DNA of 64,000 nt from Chlorocebus sabaeus (taxonomy: Eukaryota; Chordata; Mammalia; Primates; Cercopithecidae): NCBI RefSeq assembly GCF_047675955.1, contig NC_132911.1:19552565-19616564 (forward strand). Direction: 5' to 3'. The first letter of the stretch is position 1; every line of letters begins with the position of its first letter. Below are positions 23,842 through 35,910 of this stretch, piece by piece. The notes under the pieces are model-generated. The model was not told where the DNA came from. It saw only the letters and a list, made by a program, of their open reading frames with translations, and did not search any database. The translations under genes were made by a program, and so were the position numbers.

Positions 23842-25423
23842 TTACTCAATGCCACCACAATTTGTTAGGAAATTAAAAATAGGAGTTATTTATGTGTTCT
23901 TTTTATTAAAATAAATGTGTCCTTAGAACTATCTTAGGACTCTAGAATTAGCAAATGGATTTGATTTTACTAAACCTTGGATGGAGGGGCTTGTGCGGAG
24001 AGACACAGCTAAATCAGTGGTGAAAAGAGGAGAGAAATTTTCCAGAAAATGAAGGTAACTCAAAAAAACATCCAATCATTCTCCCCAGACTGGGCTTCTT
24101 TAGGGAGTTCAAACACCCACACTTGAGGTGGCAGCATCACTACCCAGCCCCCAGTCCCACATTCCAGTGTCTGCTGTCTGTAGTAGACTTACTAGGGAGA
24201 CCACATCACTTAATTTTGAGAGTAAAAACAGTGCTAGAAAGAATCAGCAGGAATTAAGGGCTGTAGAGCAGGTGTACACTGAGATAGTCTGCTGTGAAGC
24301 AGGCCATTCCATCACCCTATCTATATAGGGACACAGCGGGGTTGTTTCCCTACTAGCGTACCAGCTCTAAGCCACCATGTGAAGGCCGCTGGCATGCACC
24401 CTCAGAGAGGGTGACTTCTCTCGTACAGCTAGTGTCCAAACAGGATGGGCAGAACCACCGTTTACGCCACCCCACCCCCTTCTCCCTCTGCGCAGCCTTG
24501 GCTCCCTGCTAGGGAAGTGCCAACCTCACGAGTCGCCGTCTGATTGTGCAACACCATTTCCACCGTCCCTCCCTCCCCACATCAGCCCTTGCCTACCTTC
24601 GGTTCCTGCCTTTCTGTCTGGGGCTGGCTTGGAGCCACTTCAGTGTATCAGATGGCGTCTACTCAGCAGAGATGAGATACCAGAAGAGTCCTGAACACTC
24701 CCCACTGTCGCCCCCTCAGAATAACCTCCCACACACTCCTGTTTGCTGATCTTTGAAATTCTTTAGCAGAAGATAAAGCCTTTGTCCAGGAAACAGAGAG
24801 ATGTGGGGGAAGAAGCCATGGCTCAAAGAACAATGAATTTAGAGGACTGGATTTTAGTCTTAGCACACACTTTGGCTGTTTATTACTTGCCCTTGTGAGA
24901 CCCATTAACTCTTCCAGGGTCAGGTTAGCTTGCCTAAGGGGGAGGACAGTAAAACTTGTCCTGGATGTCCCACAGCTTTGATAGTTGAATGACTTAACAA
25001 ACATGGAGCTGCCATGTGCATGGAAGGTGGCCTTACTGTCCTGATAGCTGATAATTGAGTCACTCATTCCTGGTGGAGGAATTACACTGAGCTTTTAAGA
25101 CTGATTAAAATCAATCAATCCAATGGGATGAAGAATTGGATGCTGGCTGCTGTATGTAGGGTTACAGTTGAAACAGAAGTATGAAATTTTAAAAAGACTG
25201 AAATGTTTTTAGATCATGAAAAGAGATGGGTGTATTTCATAGGTGCCACTTCCAAAAAGTGCGTTGTGGCAGATCTTCTTCTCCTGCATCCCGTGAAACC
25301 TAGACGAGAAACTAAGAAGATAAGATAAAAGCAATTTTTCCTCAGGTCCCAGCTTCTTGAATCTCTTGTTCATGTTTGTGGGATGCCAGGTAATTTTCAG
25401 GCCTTAATCTCTGCAATAAGATG
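23842..25423. other. Unclassified, possibly low-copy sequence
   Basis: No repeat is recognised over about 1.6 kb. A 134-codon minus-strand frame (24663-25067) has no motif. This is one of the longer repeat-free stretches. Confidence 0.5.
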
Positions 25424-25510
25424 CTCAGCCTCGAACTCCTGACCTTGCGATCCGCCCACCTCAGCCTCCCAAAGTGCTGGGATTACAGGCGTGAGCCACC
25501 ACGCCCAGCC
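25424..25510 (-). repeat. Alu fragment retaining only the 5' end
   Basis: CCTCGAACTCCTGACCTTGC to GAGCCACCACGCCCAGCCC is the first ~85 bp of an Alu in antisense. The rest of the body and the A-tail are absent. Confidence 0.9.
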
Positions 25511-25589
25511 CATAACTACCATTTCTATAGGTTATTTACTCAGAAAAGGAAATAGGTTCCTTTCACTGGGCCTTCTTTCTGGTGTTCAG

Positions 25590-25810
25590 AAAGTACTGTG
25601 GATGGGAGTCAGAAGATAGGGATTTGCATTCTGACTCTGCTACTCACTAGGTATGTGACCCAAGCAGGACGCTGAGCCTCCTGAAATGTCTGTGTCTTCA
25701 TCTACAAAGTGGAGTGAATGATACCTGCCCAGTTCATATTGGATCAAATGAGGGGGTTTCCTATATGTTGTAAGGTACCACATAAATTTAAGATGTTATT
25801 AGTATTATTT
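25590..25810 (+). repeat. MIR SINE
   Basis: TCTGACTCTGCTACTCACTA, GGTATGTGACCCAAGCAGG, TCTTCATCTACAAAGTGGAG, GATACCTGCCCAGTTCATAT: a well-preserved MIR. Confidence 0.88.
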
Positions 25811-26131
25811 CCCATTAGAGGCTTCCACCTACATAACCGGTACAAAATTTCCATCTCTCTCAAGGCCAAAGGAGACTCTCTGGCTTAAAGTTTGTCTTTG
25901 ACACTTGAGAAGACAGGAGGTTCCAGAATGTGTTATGGCTCTTCTTCTCGATGCATAATAGAACAGACTATCACAATGCTATTTCTCTAATAGACCCAGT
26001 TGTGAGCTGTACCCAAGATTTGGGCTGCAGGTGTCTTGTCAGCTAGCTTTCTGTCTTGGGGCTTTGCAGAACAAGGCTGACTTGACTATAGACCACATTC
26101 TAGGGACCATCAGCTTCAGGGTCAAAAGCCA

Positions 26132-26456
26132 CCTTTTTTTTTTTTTTTTTTTTTTTTGAGACAGTCTCACTCTGTCACCCAGGCTGCAGTGCAGTGGCGT
26201 GATCTCAGCTCACTGCAAGCTCCGCCTCCCGGGTTCACGCCATGCTCCTGCCTCGGCCTCCTGAGTAGCTGGGACTACAGGCCCCTGCCACCATGCCCAG
26301 TTTCTTTTTTTTTTTTTTTTTTTTTTTTTTGGATTTTTTATTAGAGACTGGGTTTCACCATGTTAGCCAGGATAGTCTCGATCTCCTGACCTCATGATCC
26401 ACCTGCCTCAGCCTCCCAAAGTGCTGGGATTACAAGAGTGAGCCACCGCACCTGGC
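26132..26456 (-). repeat. Alu with expanded internal T run
   Basis: A T-run, both arms, and AAAAGCCACC flanks on both sides. Between the arms the 'ctaattttttgtatttttag' linker is replaced by a T-run of about 27 (26304-26330). Confidence 0.94.
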
Positions 26457-27784
26457 CAAAAGCCACCATATCTTTTCCATATCTAGGACTCTGAAGAAAC
26501 AGACTCTGGTGGGAAAAAACCAAAGCAGACACTGCTTGCCAATGGCTTGGGATTTTTCTTGATTTGGGCTTACAACCTATATGGGGAGTCTGGCTCATAC
26601 AGTTTTATCAGGCCCTCTTTCACCTACAAGGATGTGTCTCTAGATTTCTTTGCCAAATGTAATCAAATTCCTTTACCAGGGCTCTCAGAGGAGAAATAGT
26701 CATATATTTTAGGAGCATTTGGCCCAGGAATGTGAATTGTGAAATGATTTTCAGAGAACTATCCAGAGATACCCTGTTTGGATAGAAAGCAAGCATTGTT
26801 TTGATTTTTTTTAGTGGAAAAGTGAATCTTACAAAATCAGTTCAATTCCCTATGCTTCCTCTAGTTCACTTTCCCTGCGTGTGGGGTAGAAGGACTAGGT
26901 ATGCCCATGCTTCCTGATGCTCAAGAGAACACAGATTTTCCCCAGCGAATGCTTTTGTAAATGATCTTATCACAATCTCTCATTCAATCTTAGTTCATCG
27001 TAATTTATGTCTCTAACACCTTCAGGTACGCGCTCATGGTCTCTCTGGGCTTGAGGCTTCTTCCTGGAACTCTTCCTGCCATTCTATGATTTCGTTAGTC
27101 CAAACAAGGCAAGGATTTTGAAAGAGGCCCTTGGACTTCTGCACATGCCCCCAAATTATGCAACATCTTCAACAGAGAGAAAATGAAGCCAGGAATGGCC
27201 AGCTACTTAGGGCAAAAGCAGTGGCAGGCAGGATCCAAGACCCTGACCCGGGCTCTGACTTGCTTAGGTTTGGTACACTGCTGAAGCCTCTTTACCAGTC
27301 TGCCTGTCTCCTGCTGCCCCCTTCATCTACACCACATGGCCCTGGCCAATCATCTTCCTGGATGACTGCCTCTGTATGCTCCCTTCCCTTCTACCAGTAG
27401 GATGGAAGCCAGCTTCCTCTGACCCATTACAGGCTCTGAGGGTCCTGTAACCCAGACCCAGCCACCTCTTCCTCCTTCGCTGTCTTTTCTGCTCAACCTG
27501 ACACTTCTGTCCTGGTGGCTTTTTACCCTGCCATTCCTCCCCCTTCTCTGTCCATGGCCTGAATGTCCTTAGCCTACCTGTGCTTTCCTCAACATGCCTG
27601 CTCCTCTCTTTCCCAAAATGCGTTCCTAAGCTTCTTTGCCCGACTGAAACCCAATCCCTTCTAAGGAGTACAGCCCAAACTCTGACTTCCACAGCACTTT
27701 CCTGCGCCCACTTCTTCCCTTTAACTGTTTCAGAAACGTTCGCTCTTTGTCGCTTCAATCAATCTCCTGCAATTGTAAACTTTG
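26457..27784. other. Unclassified sequence, pyrimidine-rich after 27.3 kb
   Basis: No confident repeat is seen. 27300-27780 is C/T-rich and may contain very old L2. A 143-codon minus-strand frame there reflects the skewed composition. Confidence 0.45.
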
Positions 27785-28140
27785 ATAACGCTAGGAGCTG
27801 AATGCTTCCGCCTCCACCTCCCACTCGCCAAGTCTGTATATTGAAGCTTTAACACCCAAGGGGATGATATTTGGAGATGAGGCCTCTGGGAGGTGATTAG
27901 GATTAAATGAGGTCAGGAGGATGAGACCCTGGTCTGATGGACTTAGTGCCCTTAGAAGAAGAGATACCAGAGAGCTTTCTCTCTCCCTTTCTCCAGGAGC
28001 CTGCACTAAAGAAAACCCACAGGAGTAGGTGCAGTGGTAGCAGCCATCTGCAGACCAGAAAGGGGACCCTTGCCAGAACCCAGCCATGCTGGCACCTTGC
28101 TCTCAGCCTTCCAACCTCCAGAATGTAGGCCATCCAATCT
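27785..28140 (+). mobile_element. MLT1-type LTR, 5' part
   Basis: ATATTTGGAGATGAGGCCTC, GGGAGGTGATTAGGATTAAA, TTAGTGCCCTTAGAAGAAGA, CTTCCAACCTCCAGAATGT. A matching 3' end (TATTTTGTTATGGCAGCCTG) appears at about 29118-29150, so the LTR may be split by the Alu and about 650 bp of other sequence. Confidence 0.75.
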
Positions 28141-28146
28141 ACAGGT

Positions 28147-28449
28147 TTTTATTTTGTTTTGTTTTGAAGACAGAGTCTCATTCTGTCACCCAGGCTGGAG
28201 TGCAGCTGCGCAATCTCGGCTCACTGCAACCTCCACCTCCCAGGTTCAAGTAATTCTCCTGCCTCAGCCTCCTGAGTAGCTGGGATTACAGGCATCCACC
28301 ACTATGCCCGGCTAATCTTTTTGTATTTTTAGTAGAGAATGGGTTTCACCATGTTGGCCAGGCTGGTCTCGAACTCTTGACCTCGTGATCTGCCTGCCTT
28401 GGCCTCCCAAAGTACTGGGATTACAGGTGTGAGCCACTGTGCCCAGCCT
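28147..28449 (-). repeat. Alu (S-like)
   Basis: GTTTTGTTTTGAAGACAGAG to GAGCCACTGTGCCCAGCC, both arms present. Confidence 0.94.
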
Positions 28450-29117
28450 CTTTTGTTTTTTTTAAAAAATAAGCTCTGGCAAGCTTTTTTCGAGAAAAAT
28501 TTGGCGTGGTCTACCTTTCGCCAGTCTGTTCTGGCACATTTCTGATGATGCTATGATCACCCTGATCAATGGTAGCCAGTATGCCTACTCTGTAGTATTT
28601 TCCACATGCTGTGCCCAATTGGATATTATAGCCACCATAGTGATGGACAAGTTTTGGCCAACATCATGTTGTTCTCTATTTTGGATTTCCTTGAAGTTGG
28701 GCAATTGTTAGCAGGCACAGACAGTTTCACCTTGCCTCATCTGATCATCTCTGGAATCTGCTTATACCCCCAGCACAGATTTTCCACTTTTCATGTGTTA
28801 GAGTCTAGAGTTGATGCGTTCCAGTGAGTTTTTCTACAAAGCAAACATTAAACACAGACCTGAAGGCCTCTTTTGCCACCACCTCAAAACTATGTCCATG
28901 GTAAAGGGAATTTGAGGAGATATAAAATTAAAAACAAAAACAAAATAACTGGATCTAGCTTTCTGAACCTGAGCGCATTAATAAAACCTCCCCAAGTCAT
29001 TGAGAGGGCCTCTGGGGTCCCTTGGGGCCCTCCAAATGCCAGTGGTCATGCTGTCACCCCAGCAGGCTCGCATCTGCCCACCCCGGCCGATACTCACCTC
29101 TCCACGTGAATCCCAGT
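28450..29117. other. Unclassified segment between MLT1 parts
   Basis: About 650 bp with no recognised family, lying between the two parts of an apparent MLT1 LTR. It could be an inserted element or retrocopy, but I could not identify one in translation on either strand. Confidence 0.4.
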
Positions 29118-29608
29118 ATTTTGTTATGGCAGCCTGAGCTGACTAAAGCAGATAATATTTCAAGTCTTTTGCTAAGTAACTTCTTCTCTTGTTTTACTTT
29201 CTAATTCCCAACAAGATAGTGCCCTCTCCTGGAGAGCAAGGTCGTACCCACCTTAGCATCCTTCCCGGGAACTGACACTCAAATAGGGATTCATCTCATT
29301 CAATCCAGTTCAGCATTTCAGAACAATTGAGGAAACGCCTGTCTACATTTGTGAGAAAGTATGTTTCTGAATATAATCCAAAAGATCTAGTTTTATATTT
29401 TTTAAATTGTATTCTAACTAAAATCATTTTCTAAACATATCATTTGAGAGAACTCCTTTTGAGGCTTTAAGGTATAAATAGAAATTGTTGACTTAGTTGG
29501 ATTTTAATGGGTTTTTCTTACTCTTGACAATGCTTACGAACGCTTTTCATGCCTCTGAAGTATTCTGAATCTCCAACCTGCCATCGTGTTTACATTACTT
29601 CTTCCTAG

Positions 29609-30003
29609 TGTTGAATCAAGTTTAGCCTAAAGCTACCTCCTTACATATTTTATGGTCAGCCTAAAGGTTTCTCTGCACATCGTGAATTATAACCTAAATG
29701 GAGGTATAAACAGACTGTAGCCTACTTTGTGCCAATCACTGAGTTTTGGCCAATCAAACGTGGCCATCTATTCAAAGTGTTCCAATAGGGCAAACTCCAA
29801 GCTGTAACCAATCCACCTACTTGTTCCTCACTTCTGTTCTCGGTAAGTCACTTTCCTGTTCCTGTCCATTAATCTTCTTCCACCAAGTGGCTGCGCCGGA
29901 GTCACTGAGTCCATTCTGGCTCCGGAGGCTGCCGGATTCGCGAATCATTCTTTGCTCAATTAAAACTCTTTTAAATTTAATACGGCTGTTTTTCTTTTAA
30001 CAA
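29609..30003 (+). mobile_element. Solo LTR with four CCAAT boxes
   Basis: TTTAGCCTAAAGCTACCTCC, TGTAGCCTACTTTGTGCC, TGCGCCGGAGTCACTGAGTC, CCGGATTCGCGAATCATTC, TTGCTCAATTAAAACTC and the end TTTTTCTTTTAACA form a complete retroviral-type LTR (U3 with CCAAT repeats, R/U5 with AATTAAA). Class and name are not assigned. There is no internal region and no clear TSD. Confidence 0.7.
29732..29812 (+). promoter_or_regulatory. Cluster of four CCAAT boxes in the LTR
   Basis: CCAAT at 29732-29736, 29750-29754, 29782-29786 and 29808-29812, all in the same orientation, spaced 18, 32 and 26 bp start to start. CCAAT is the NF-Y core site. Function is inferred only. Confidence 0.7.
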
Positions 30004-30560
30004 CAGCAAGAACCACCCTTCCTTTATAATCAATCACAAATCAATTCATCCTTCATGTGATCCACTGTGATTTCTCAGGAAACTAAAACAGAATTAGTGA
30101 GGTTTTAACAATATGTGTATTTTATAAAACAAGTGTTCTTCTCCAATCAGTTCACATCTGCAAAAGCTTTATCTTTTCTTAGCATGCTTACTACAACGTG
30201 GGAAAGAAAAACACCCCAAAAAAGTTGAGGGCTGGTTTCCCATTCCTCCCCTCCATCTGAGAGGGGATGTTGACTCTGTCTCTGAAATTTACAGCAACGC
30301 AGCTCTAATAGCAGATAAGGAAAGACCTGGCTTCTTAGGAACTCACTGTATCTCCACTTAGAAATTTAGGTGGCCCAGAGATCACAGCTGCTGATGAAAA
30401 TAAGGGTGTGAGATTGTTAGACAGGATACCTAACTCAGTGGGGCTGCCGTGTCCTCACTGGGAAAAAGAATCACAATGCATTTCCTGTCCTCTAGTGGAT
30501 GTTAGTTCGTTATCTACAGGAAGCACTCAGCAAAGCTTCTTAGATTATTGAAGCAGCAGC
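30004..30560. other. Unclassified intergenic sequence
   Basis: No gene or repeat is recognised. Confidence 0.5.
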
Positions 30561-30564
30561 TGAA

Positions 30565-30670
30565 GAAGTCTCATAACTATACTCTGAACAGCACAGTCTA
30601 TTAAGCCTGAGGCCCTGAAGTCTCTTATAACTATACTCTGAACAGCGCAGTCCATTAAGCCTGAGGCCCT
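30565..30670. repeat. 52/54-bp tandem duplication
   Basis: Copies start GAAGTCTC at 30565 and 30617 and end AAGCCTGAGGCCCT. They differ by a 2-base TT insertion and a few substitutions. Confidence 0.92.
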
Positions 30671-30839
30671 CTGCCTGGTTGGGAGGACTCTTCCATTTCT
30701 CCTGCCCGATGACAGTGGCTGCTCCCTCCAGCAATTCTGATTCCTGCCTCACCCTCTCCAACAGACGCTCCCTACTACCCGCAGACTGGCCTCAGGTGTG
30801 TTTACGCCATAGACTGGCCCCAGGTATGTTTATGCCCAC

Positions 30840-31060
30840 AATCCTTGTTCAAAAACATTCCATGGTACCTGAAGCATCCACACTAATTCCAAACATCTTC
30901 AAAATGGTATTCAAAGCCCTTCACAATTTCACTGCTTCTAAATGTTCCAGCCTACTCTCTCATTACAACTTCCCAAGTTACGTGATTCATAACCCCTGTG
31001 GGTCTGGATCGACCCTAGTGTCTCCTACCTTTGCTCAAGCTATTCTCCTTCCACGTGGCT
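30840..31060 (+). repeat. L2 LINE fragment
   Basis: AAAACATTCCATGGTACCTG, GGTATTCAAAGCCCTTCACA and CTTTGCTCAAGCTATTCTCC are L2 sense blocks. Confidence 0.65.
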
Positions 31061-31164
31061 TCATTTTTTTACCAATTTGGCCAGTGCTGTGTGGAGCCAT
31101 GTTGGAGTCCAGGAAAAAGGAAGGATGCACACCCCCACATGCACTTCTTATATTTGGAATCAAG

Positions 31165-31523
31165 TGTATTCATCTGTTCTCACACCCCTAATAAAGACAT
31201 ACCTGAGACTGGGTAATTTATAAAGGAAAGAGGATTAACGGACTCACAGTTCCACACAGCTTGGGAGGCCTCACAAATTATGGCGGAAGGCAAATGAGGA
31301 GCAAAGCCACATCTTACACGGTGGCAGGCAAGTGAGAACTTGTGCGGGGGCACTCTCATTTATAAAACTATCGGATCTCTCGAGACTTATTCACTACCAT
31401 GAGAACAGTATGGGAGAAACCACGCTGATGTTTTAATTATCTCCACCTGGCCTTACCCTTGACATGTGGGGATCATTACAATTCAAAGTGAGATTTGGGT
31501 GGGGAGACAGCCAAACCATATCA
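31165..31523 (-). mobile_element. MST-type solo LTR
   Basis: TGTATTCATCTGTTCTCACA, GAGACTGGGTAATTTATAAA, GTGAGATTTGGGTGGGGAGA and CCAAACCATATCA. The words ATCAAGTGTA lie at both outer edges. About 359 bp, LTR only. Confidence 0.9.
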
Positions 31524-32100
31524 AGTGTAAAAGCTAATAAAAGCTCTACAGTTTCTAAAAATGACTATATATAAAGCTCTAGGTTGCCCAATCTGCTCAC
31601 AGATGCTGATAACCCTTATAAAGGCTCCTGGTAGGGAACTAGGAACCAAGGGCTGATTAAAAAGAACAATTCCCTTTTATGAGAATGCAGGCTCATTCAA
31701 AACATCCTGGACTTATTGAAATAATGGATGTTCTATTACTCGTGGGGTATTTTGCATTTATTTTGATTTTAAAATATTTCATTAACATGTTATTAATCTT
31801 GATTACTGAGTTTTTTTGGGCACTCCTGGACATGCGGTAGCCCACTCAAGTGTCCCACTTGTTTTATCCTAATCCCCACCTTCAATCTGGTAAAAGTCTG
31901 TGAGATCCCCGTTTCAATTCCATTTCCTCCAATGAGCTTTACCAGAGCTCCCTAAATGAACTAGATCTCTCCCTGTCTTCTACTTCCACAGCACGCTGCT
32001 TGGGTCACAGTCTTGGTCTTAACTACTCTGCCCTTTAACAGGTAATTTATGTAGGTCTTACTCTCTTACCAGCCTGAAGCTCCTGTAAAGCAGAATTCAC
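31524..32100. other. Intergenic sequence, probably old L2 in part
   Basis: Parts such as CTCCTGTAAAGCAGAATTCA resemble an L2 3' region. The rest is unassigned. Confidence 0.4.
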
Positions 32101-32413
32101 ACCTTTTCTTTTCTTCTCTTCTCTTTTTTTGAGATAGAGTCTTGCTCTGTTGCCCAGGCTGGAGTGCAGTGACACAATCTCAGCTCACTGCAACCTCCAC
32201 CTCCTGGATTCAAATGATTCTCATGCCTCAGCCTCCCAAGTAGATGGGATTACAGGTGAGTATCACCATGCCTAGCTAATTTTTGAATTTTTAGTAGAGA
32301 CAGGGATTCACCATGTTGTCCAGGCTGGTCTCAAACTCCTGGCCTCATGTGACCCGCCTGTCTTGACCTCCCAATGTGCTGGGATTACAGGAATGAGCCA
32401 CCGCGCCCAGCCC
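32101..32413 (-). repeat. Alu with CT-rich tail
   Basis: The tail is TTTTCTTTTCTTCTCTTCTC. Both arms are present, ending GAGCCACCGCGCCCAGCC. Confidence 0.94.
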
Positions 32414-34040
32414 CACATTTTTCATTTCTATATTCCTTGCTGTATTTAACACAGTGCTCTGCACATGTAATTTTTTAATGACAAATCTTGGCTTGATTAA
32501 ATGACAACTCTAAGCCCCTTTCCTGGAATCTCACTCAGATGTTATTTACTGTAAAGCAGGACTTAATATAAGTTATTCTATTGCGACTGTGGAGAACTTC
32601 ACTCCTGAAGCTCTAAGGATACGAGTTTCATTATACAGAGGCCAAGGCATAGTCCACTGAAACCTCCCTGATGATTTCCTAATCTCCTTCAGTGTCTCTT
32701 ACAAATGGGCCTCCTCGCATTTTCCCTGATTAGATCAATGCGGGTTTCTCCCACAGTGAGGGCTGCCTAAATTCTTTACTCTCCCTGCTATAGAACTAGA
32801 ACTAGACATTGGGTCAAATGCTCTAAATGTTTTTCATATTTGTGAGTATACTTGACTGTTTTCCATCAATCTACCTCTCACTCTCCAGGCAAAGCTTCTC
32901 GAATGGGGGAAGCTGCTGCTCCCCCAGATTGCTGGAGAAGAAAGGGAGTTCCTGATCTTTCTTATAGGCTCACTGAGTTTCTGGTCTGGAGATTCACTAT
33001 ACTTCAGAAATGTCTCTAGAGAAGATAATTCAGGATCCTCAAGACCCAATGGCTCCTGATGATAAAAGCCTTTGGGTCTACCGACATTTTTCCTAAGTAA
33101 TCAAAGATACGTCTGCATGCATTTACTGGCATACTTTTCCACACTCAAAGCAAGTTGCTATGTGTTAGTATTAAAGCAACTCATAACAGTAAAAACAAAT
33201 TTCTGCACCAAGAGAATGAATCGGCAGCTGAGAAAGTCAACGTGAAGAGGCCTCAGTAATGTATCTACCCCCTTGAAGGTTAAATATTCCTAAGACTCTA
33301 GGAGGAAAGAGGAAAGAAAGTGGGGCCTGTTCTCTCCTCCAGAATGTAAGGTTTTTCCAGGCTACTTTGAGAAGTCTCAATTACTCCAGGCTATAGAAGA
33401 ATAAAATCGGAGATGAGTTCCCTGAAATCAAGGACACTGCCTTATCTAAGGGTGCTGGGAGCCCAGCAAACTTGCTGGGGACAGTTTGAAGGATCCTCTT
33501 AAGCTCTGAAACCAGGTTGCTGCTGCCTACTACAGACCACCCACAGCCAATGTCCTTGTCTGAGTGACACAGCTTCCCAGTGACCACCACCGATCCAGCC
33601 ACCAAGTATGCAGCCCAACCTATGGAGCTGAGCCCAGAAGTGACTCAAGAAAAACAAGCCACAACCCAGAACTGAAACACAACAGCCTTTTCCCTTAACA
33701 TCATACTTGCTCTATTCAACCTCCGCCATGGCCAATTCAATAGATTCACAGAAAATATCGCCAGGATGCCTTGGTTCTCAACACCAAGTTTGGAAAGCTG
33801 GATTTACACGCTCCAGCTGAGCAAGCCCGATCGGTGATTTTGTTGGGCTCATTCCTCGCTTGGCCTCTTCAAGCATAGATAGGCCCTGCAAAAAGTCTCT
33901 AGGAATTGTTTTCTCAATATTCTCAAATCCACTTTTCCTATATCCTATCAATGGGCATGGAGTGAGAGTGATACTGGCATGTGGAATTTCACAAGGCAGG
34001 ATGTGCCAGCTTCAAGGCTACTGAGCTTTAAGTATATACT
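32414..34040. other. Unclassified, possibly low-copy sequence
   Basis: No repeat or gene is recognised over about 1.6 kb. Open frames of about 70 codons have no motif. Confidence 0.5.
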
Positions 34041-34422
34041 TGCTATGGTTTGGATTTGTATCCCCACCTAAATCTCATGTGGAATTGTAATCCCCAAAGT
34101 TGGAAGAGGGGTCTGGTGGGAGATGATTGGATCATGGGGGCAGATTTCCCCTTTCCTGTTCTCATGATAGTGAGTGAGTTCTCATGAGATCCGGTTGTTT
34201 AAAAGTGTGTAGCACCTCCCCCTTCTCTCTTTTCCTCCTTCTCTGCCGTGTAAGACATGCCTGCTTCACCTTCACCTTCCACCATGATTGTAAGTTTCCT
34301 GAGGCCTCCCCAGCCATGCTTCCTGTATAGCCTACAATAGAGTGAGCCAATTCAACCTCTTTCTTTATAAATTACCCAGTCTCAGCCTTTTCTTTATAAC
34401 AGTGCAAGAATGGACTAATACA
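34041..34422 (+). mobile_element. MST-type solo LTR
   Basis: TGCTATGGTTTGGATTTGTA, GATCATGGGGGCAGATTTCC, GTAAGACATGCCTGCTTCAC, TAAATTACCCAGTCTCAGCC and AATGGACTAATACA. No clean TSD. Confidence 0.9.
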
Positions 34423-35308
34423 ACAACACTGAAACATACGTGCCAGCCAGTATTCGCCCTGTCCTGTTCTCGACATGGTGACCTACCAGTATCACTCTTT
34501 CCAAGCCCATTTCCACTGCTCCTTCATGTTCTTCTTTGCCTCTTGAGTAAACATGTCAAATCTATCCATTCATATCCCCATGTATTCACTTGCTTATCCA
34601 ACATTTTCTGAGCACCTTCTGTGTCCAAGCCACTGGCCAGGTGCTATGGGGGTTGGGGGGCTCAGAGATGACTCTCAGAGCAGCGGAGAGCCCTGCTAAC
34701 TCACCTCCCTCCCCATCTGCTCCCTGCATTGCCAGCATTTTGGAAGCTCAGACCTCCCCATACCCTTAGCCCTAGCCACCATTACCTGGATGAACCAAAA
34801 TCAAATTCTTCAATAGGGAAAGATTTAGAGATCTTGTCCTCATAGAAAAGGTAAAAGCAATGTTCCTAAAATCAACAGTATGGTGTTTCAATTAGAAAAA
34901 TAAAAGTTCAGGTTAGTCAAATATTGCTGGGTACCAGGAAATCTGTGCAGGCAGAGAAATTGTCTGTCGGGCCTGTGCCAAGATAATCTTCTGTCCAGTC
35001 TTCTGGGAGGTCAGGGCAGGCCAATGCACTGACTCACCAGGGAGGGCTTTCTAAGAAAGAAGTCTGGCCAGGAATCTTCTAGTGGGAAATATGCTGTTTT
35101 TCTCGTGCCTGGTCTCGCTGACTCCCTCCTATACCTGTTGAATGAGGGAGTTCATCCTCGTGGTGTTTGAGAGCTCAAGCTGTCCAGCATTGTAGTAAAC
35201 ATCAGGCAAATAGCAGTAAACAGAGCCTCCCTGTCCCAGCTGGGAGGAGCCCAGACATTGATGAGCACAGCGGCGAGCCACAGACACATAGAAAAACAAA
35301 AACAAGCA
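34423..35308. other. Intergenic sequence with a short MIR-type remnant
   Basis: CTGAGCACCTTCTGTGTCCA at about 34609 is a MIR/L2 end motif. Nothing else is recognised. Confidence 0.45.
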
Positions 35309-35634
35309 CCCGGTACAGTGCTCATGCCTGTAATCCCAGCACTTTGGGGGGCCGAGGCGGGCAGATCACCTGAGGTCAGGAGTTCAAAACCAGCCTGACC
35401 AACATGGTGAAACCCCATCTTTACTAAAACTACAAAAAATAGCCAGGCGTGGTGGCAGGAGCCTGTAATCCCAGCTACTCAAGATGGTGAGGCAGGAGAA
35501 TCTCTTGAACCTGGGAGGCAGAAGTTGCAGTGAGCTGAGATCGCACCATTGCACTCCAGCCTGGGCGACAACAGCAAAACTCTGTCTTAAAAAAACAAAT
35601 AAACAACAACAACAAAAAAAAGAAAAACAAGCAA
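35309..35634 (+). repeat. Alu (S-like)
   Basis: Sense Alu with an AAC-rich tail. GAAAAACAA-type words flank both sides. Confidence 0.94.
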
Positions 35635-35779
35635 ACAGAAGCAGGGCTGGCCATAACCTCTGGAAAGAAGAACTCTTGTGGTCAGTAATCTCCTCTTGGG
35701 CATGAGCGTGAAAATAAGGACTCTTGAATTTGCTTGCCACATCAGAGGCACATTGTAGGGGGGCTTTTACATGTGTATG

Positions 35780-35910
35780 TCATCCAGCCTCAGGGCAGCC
35801 CCTTGATGATAGATTGTGTTACCCTCATTTTCTCCAGGGGAAAACTGAGGCTCAGAGGTCGTCTTGCCTACGGTGACTATTGGCAGGACTGAGGTTGGTA
35901 CCCAGGTCGG
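35780..35910 (+). repeat. MIR fragment
   Basis: CTCATTTTCTCCAGGGGAAA, ACTGAGGCTCAGAGG, GACTGAGGTTGGTACCCAGG. Confidence 0.75.

Noticed and set aside
23842..25423. Possible gene in a repeat-poor stretch
   Set aside because: No frame shows recognisable homology or splice-bounded exons. It is left as unclassified sequence.
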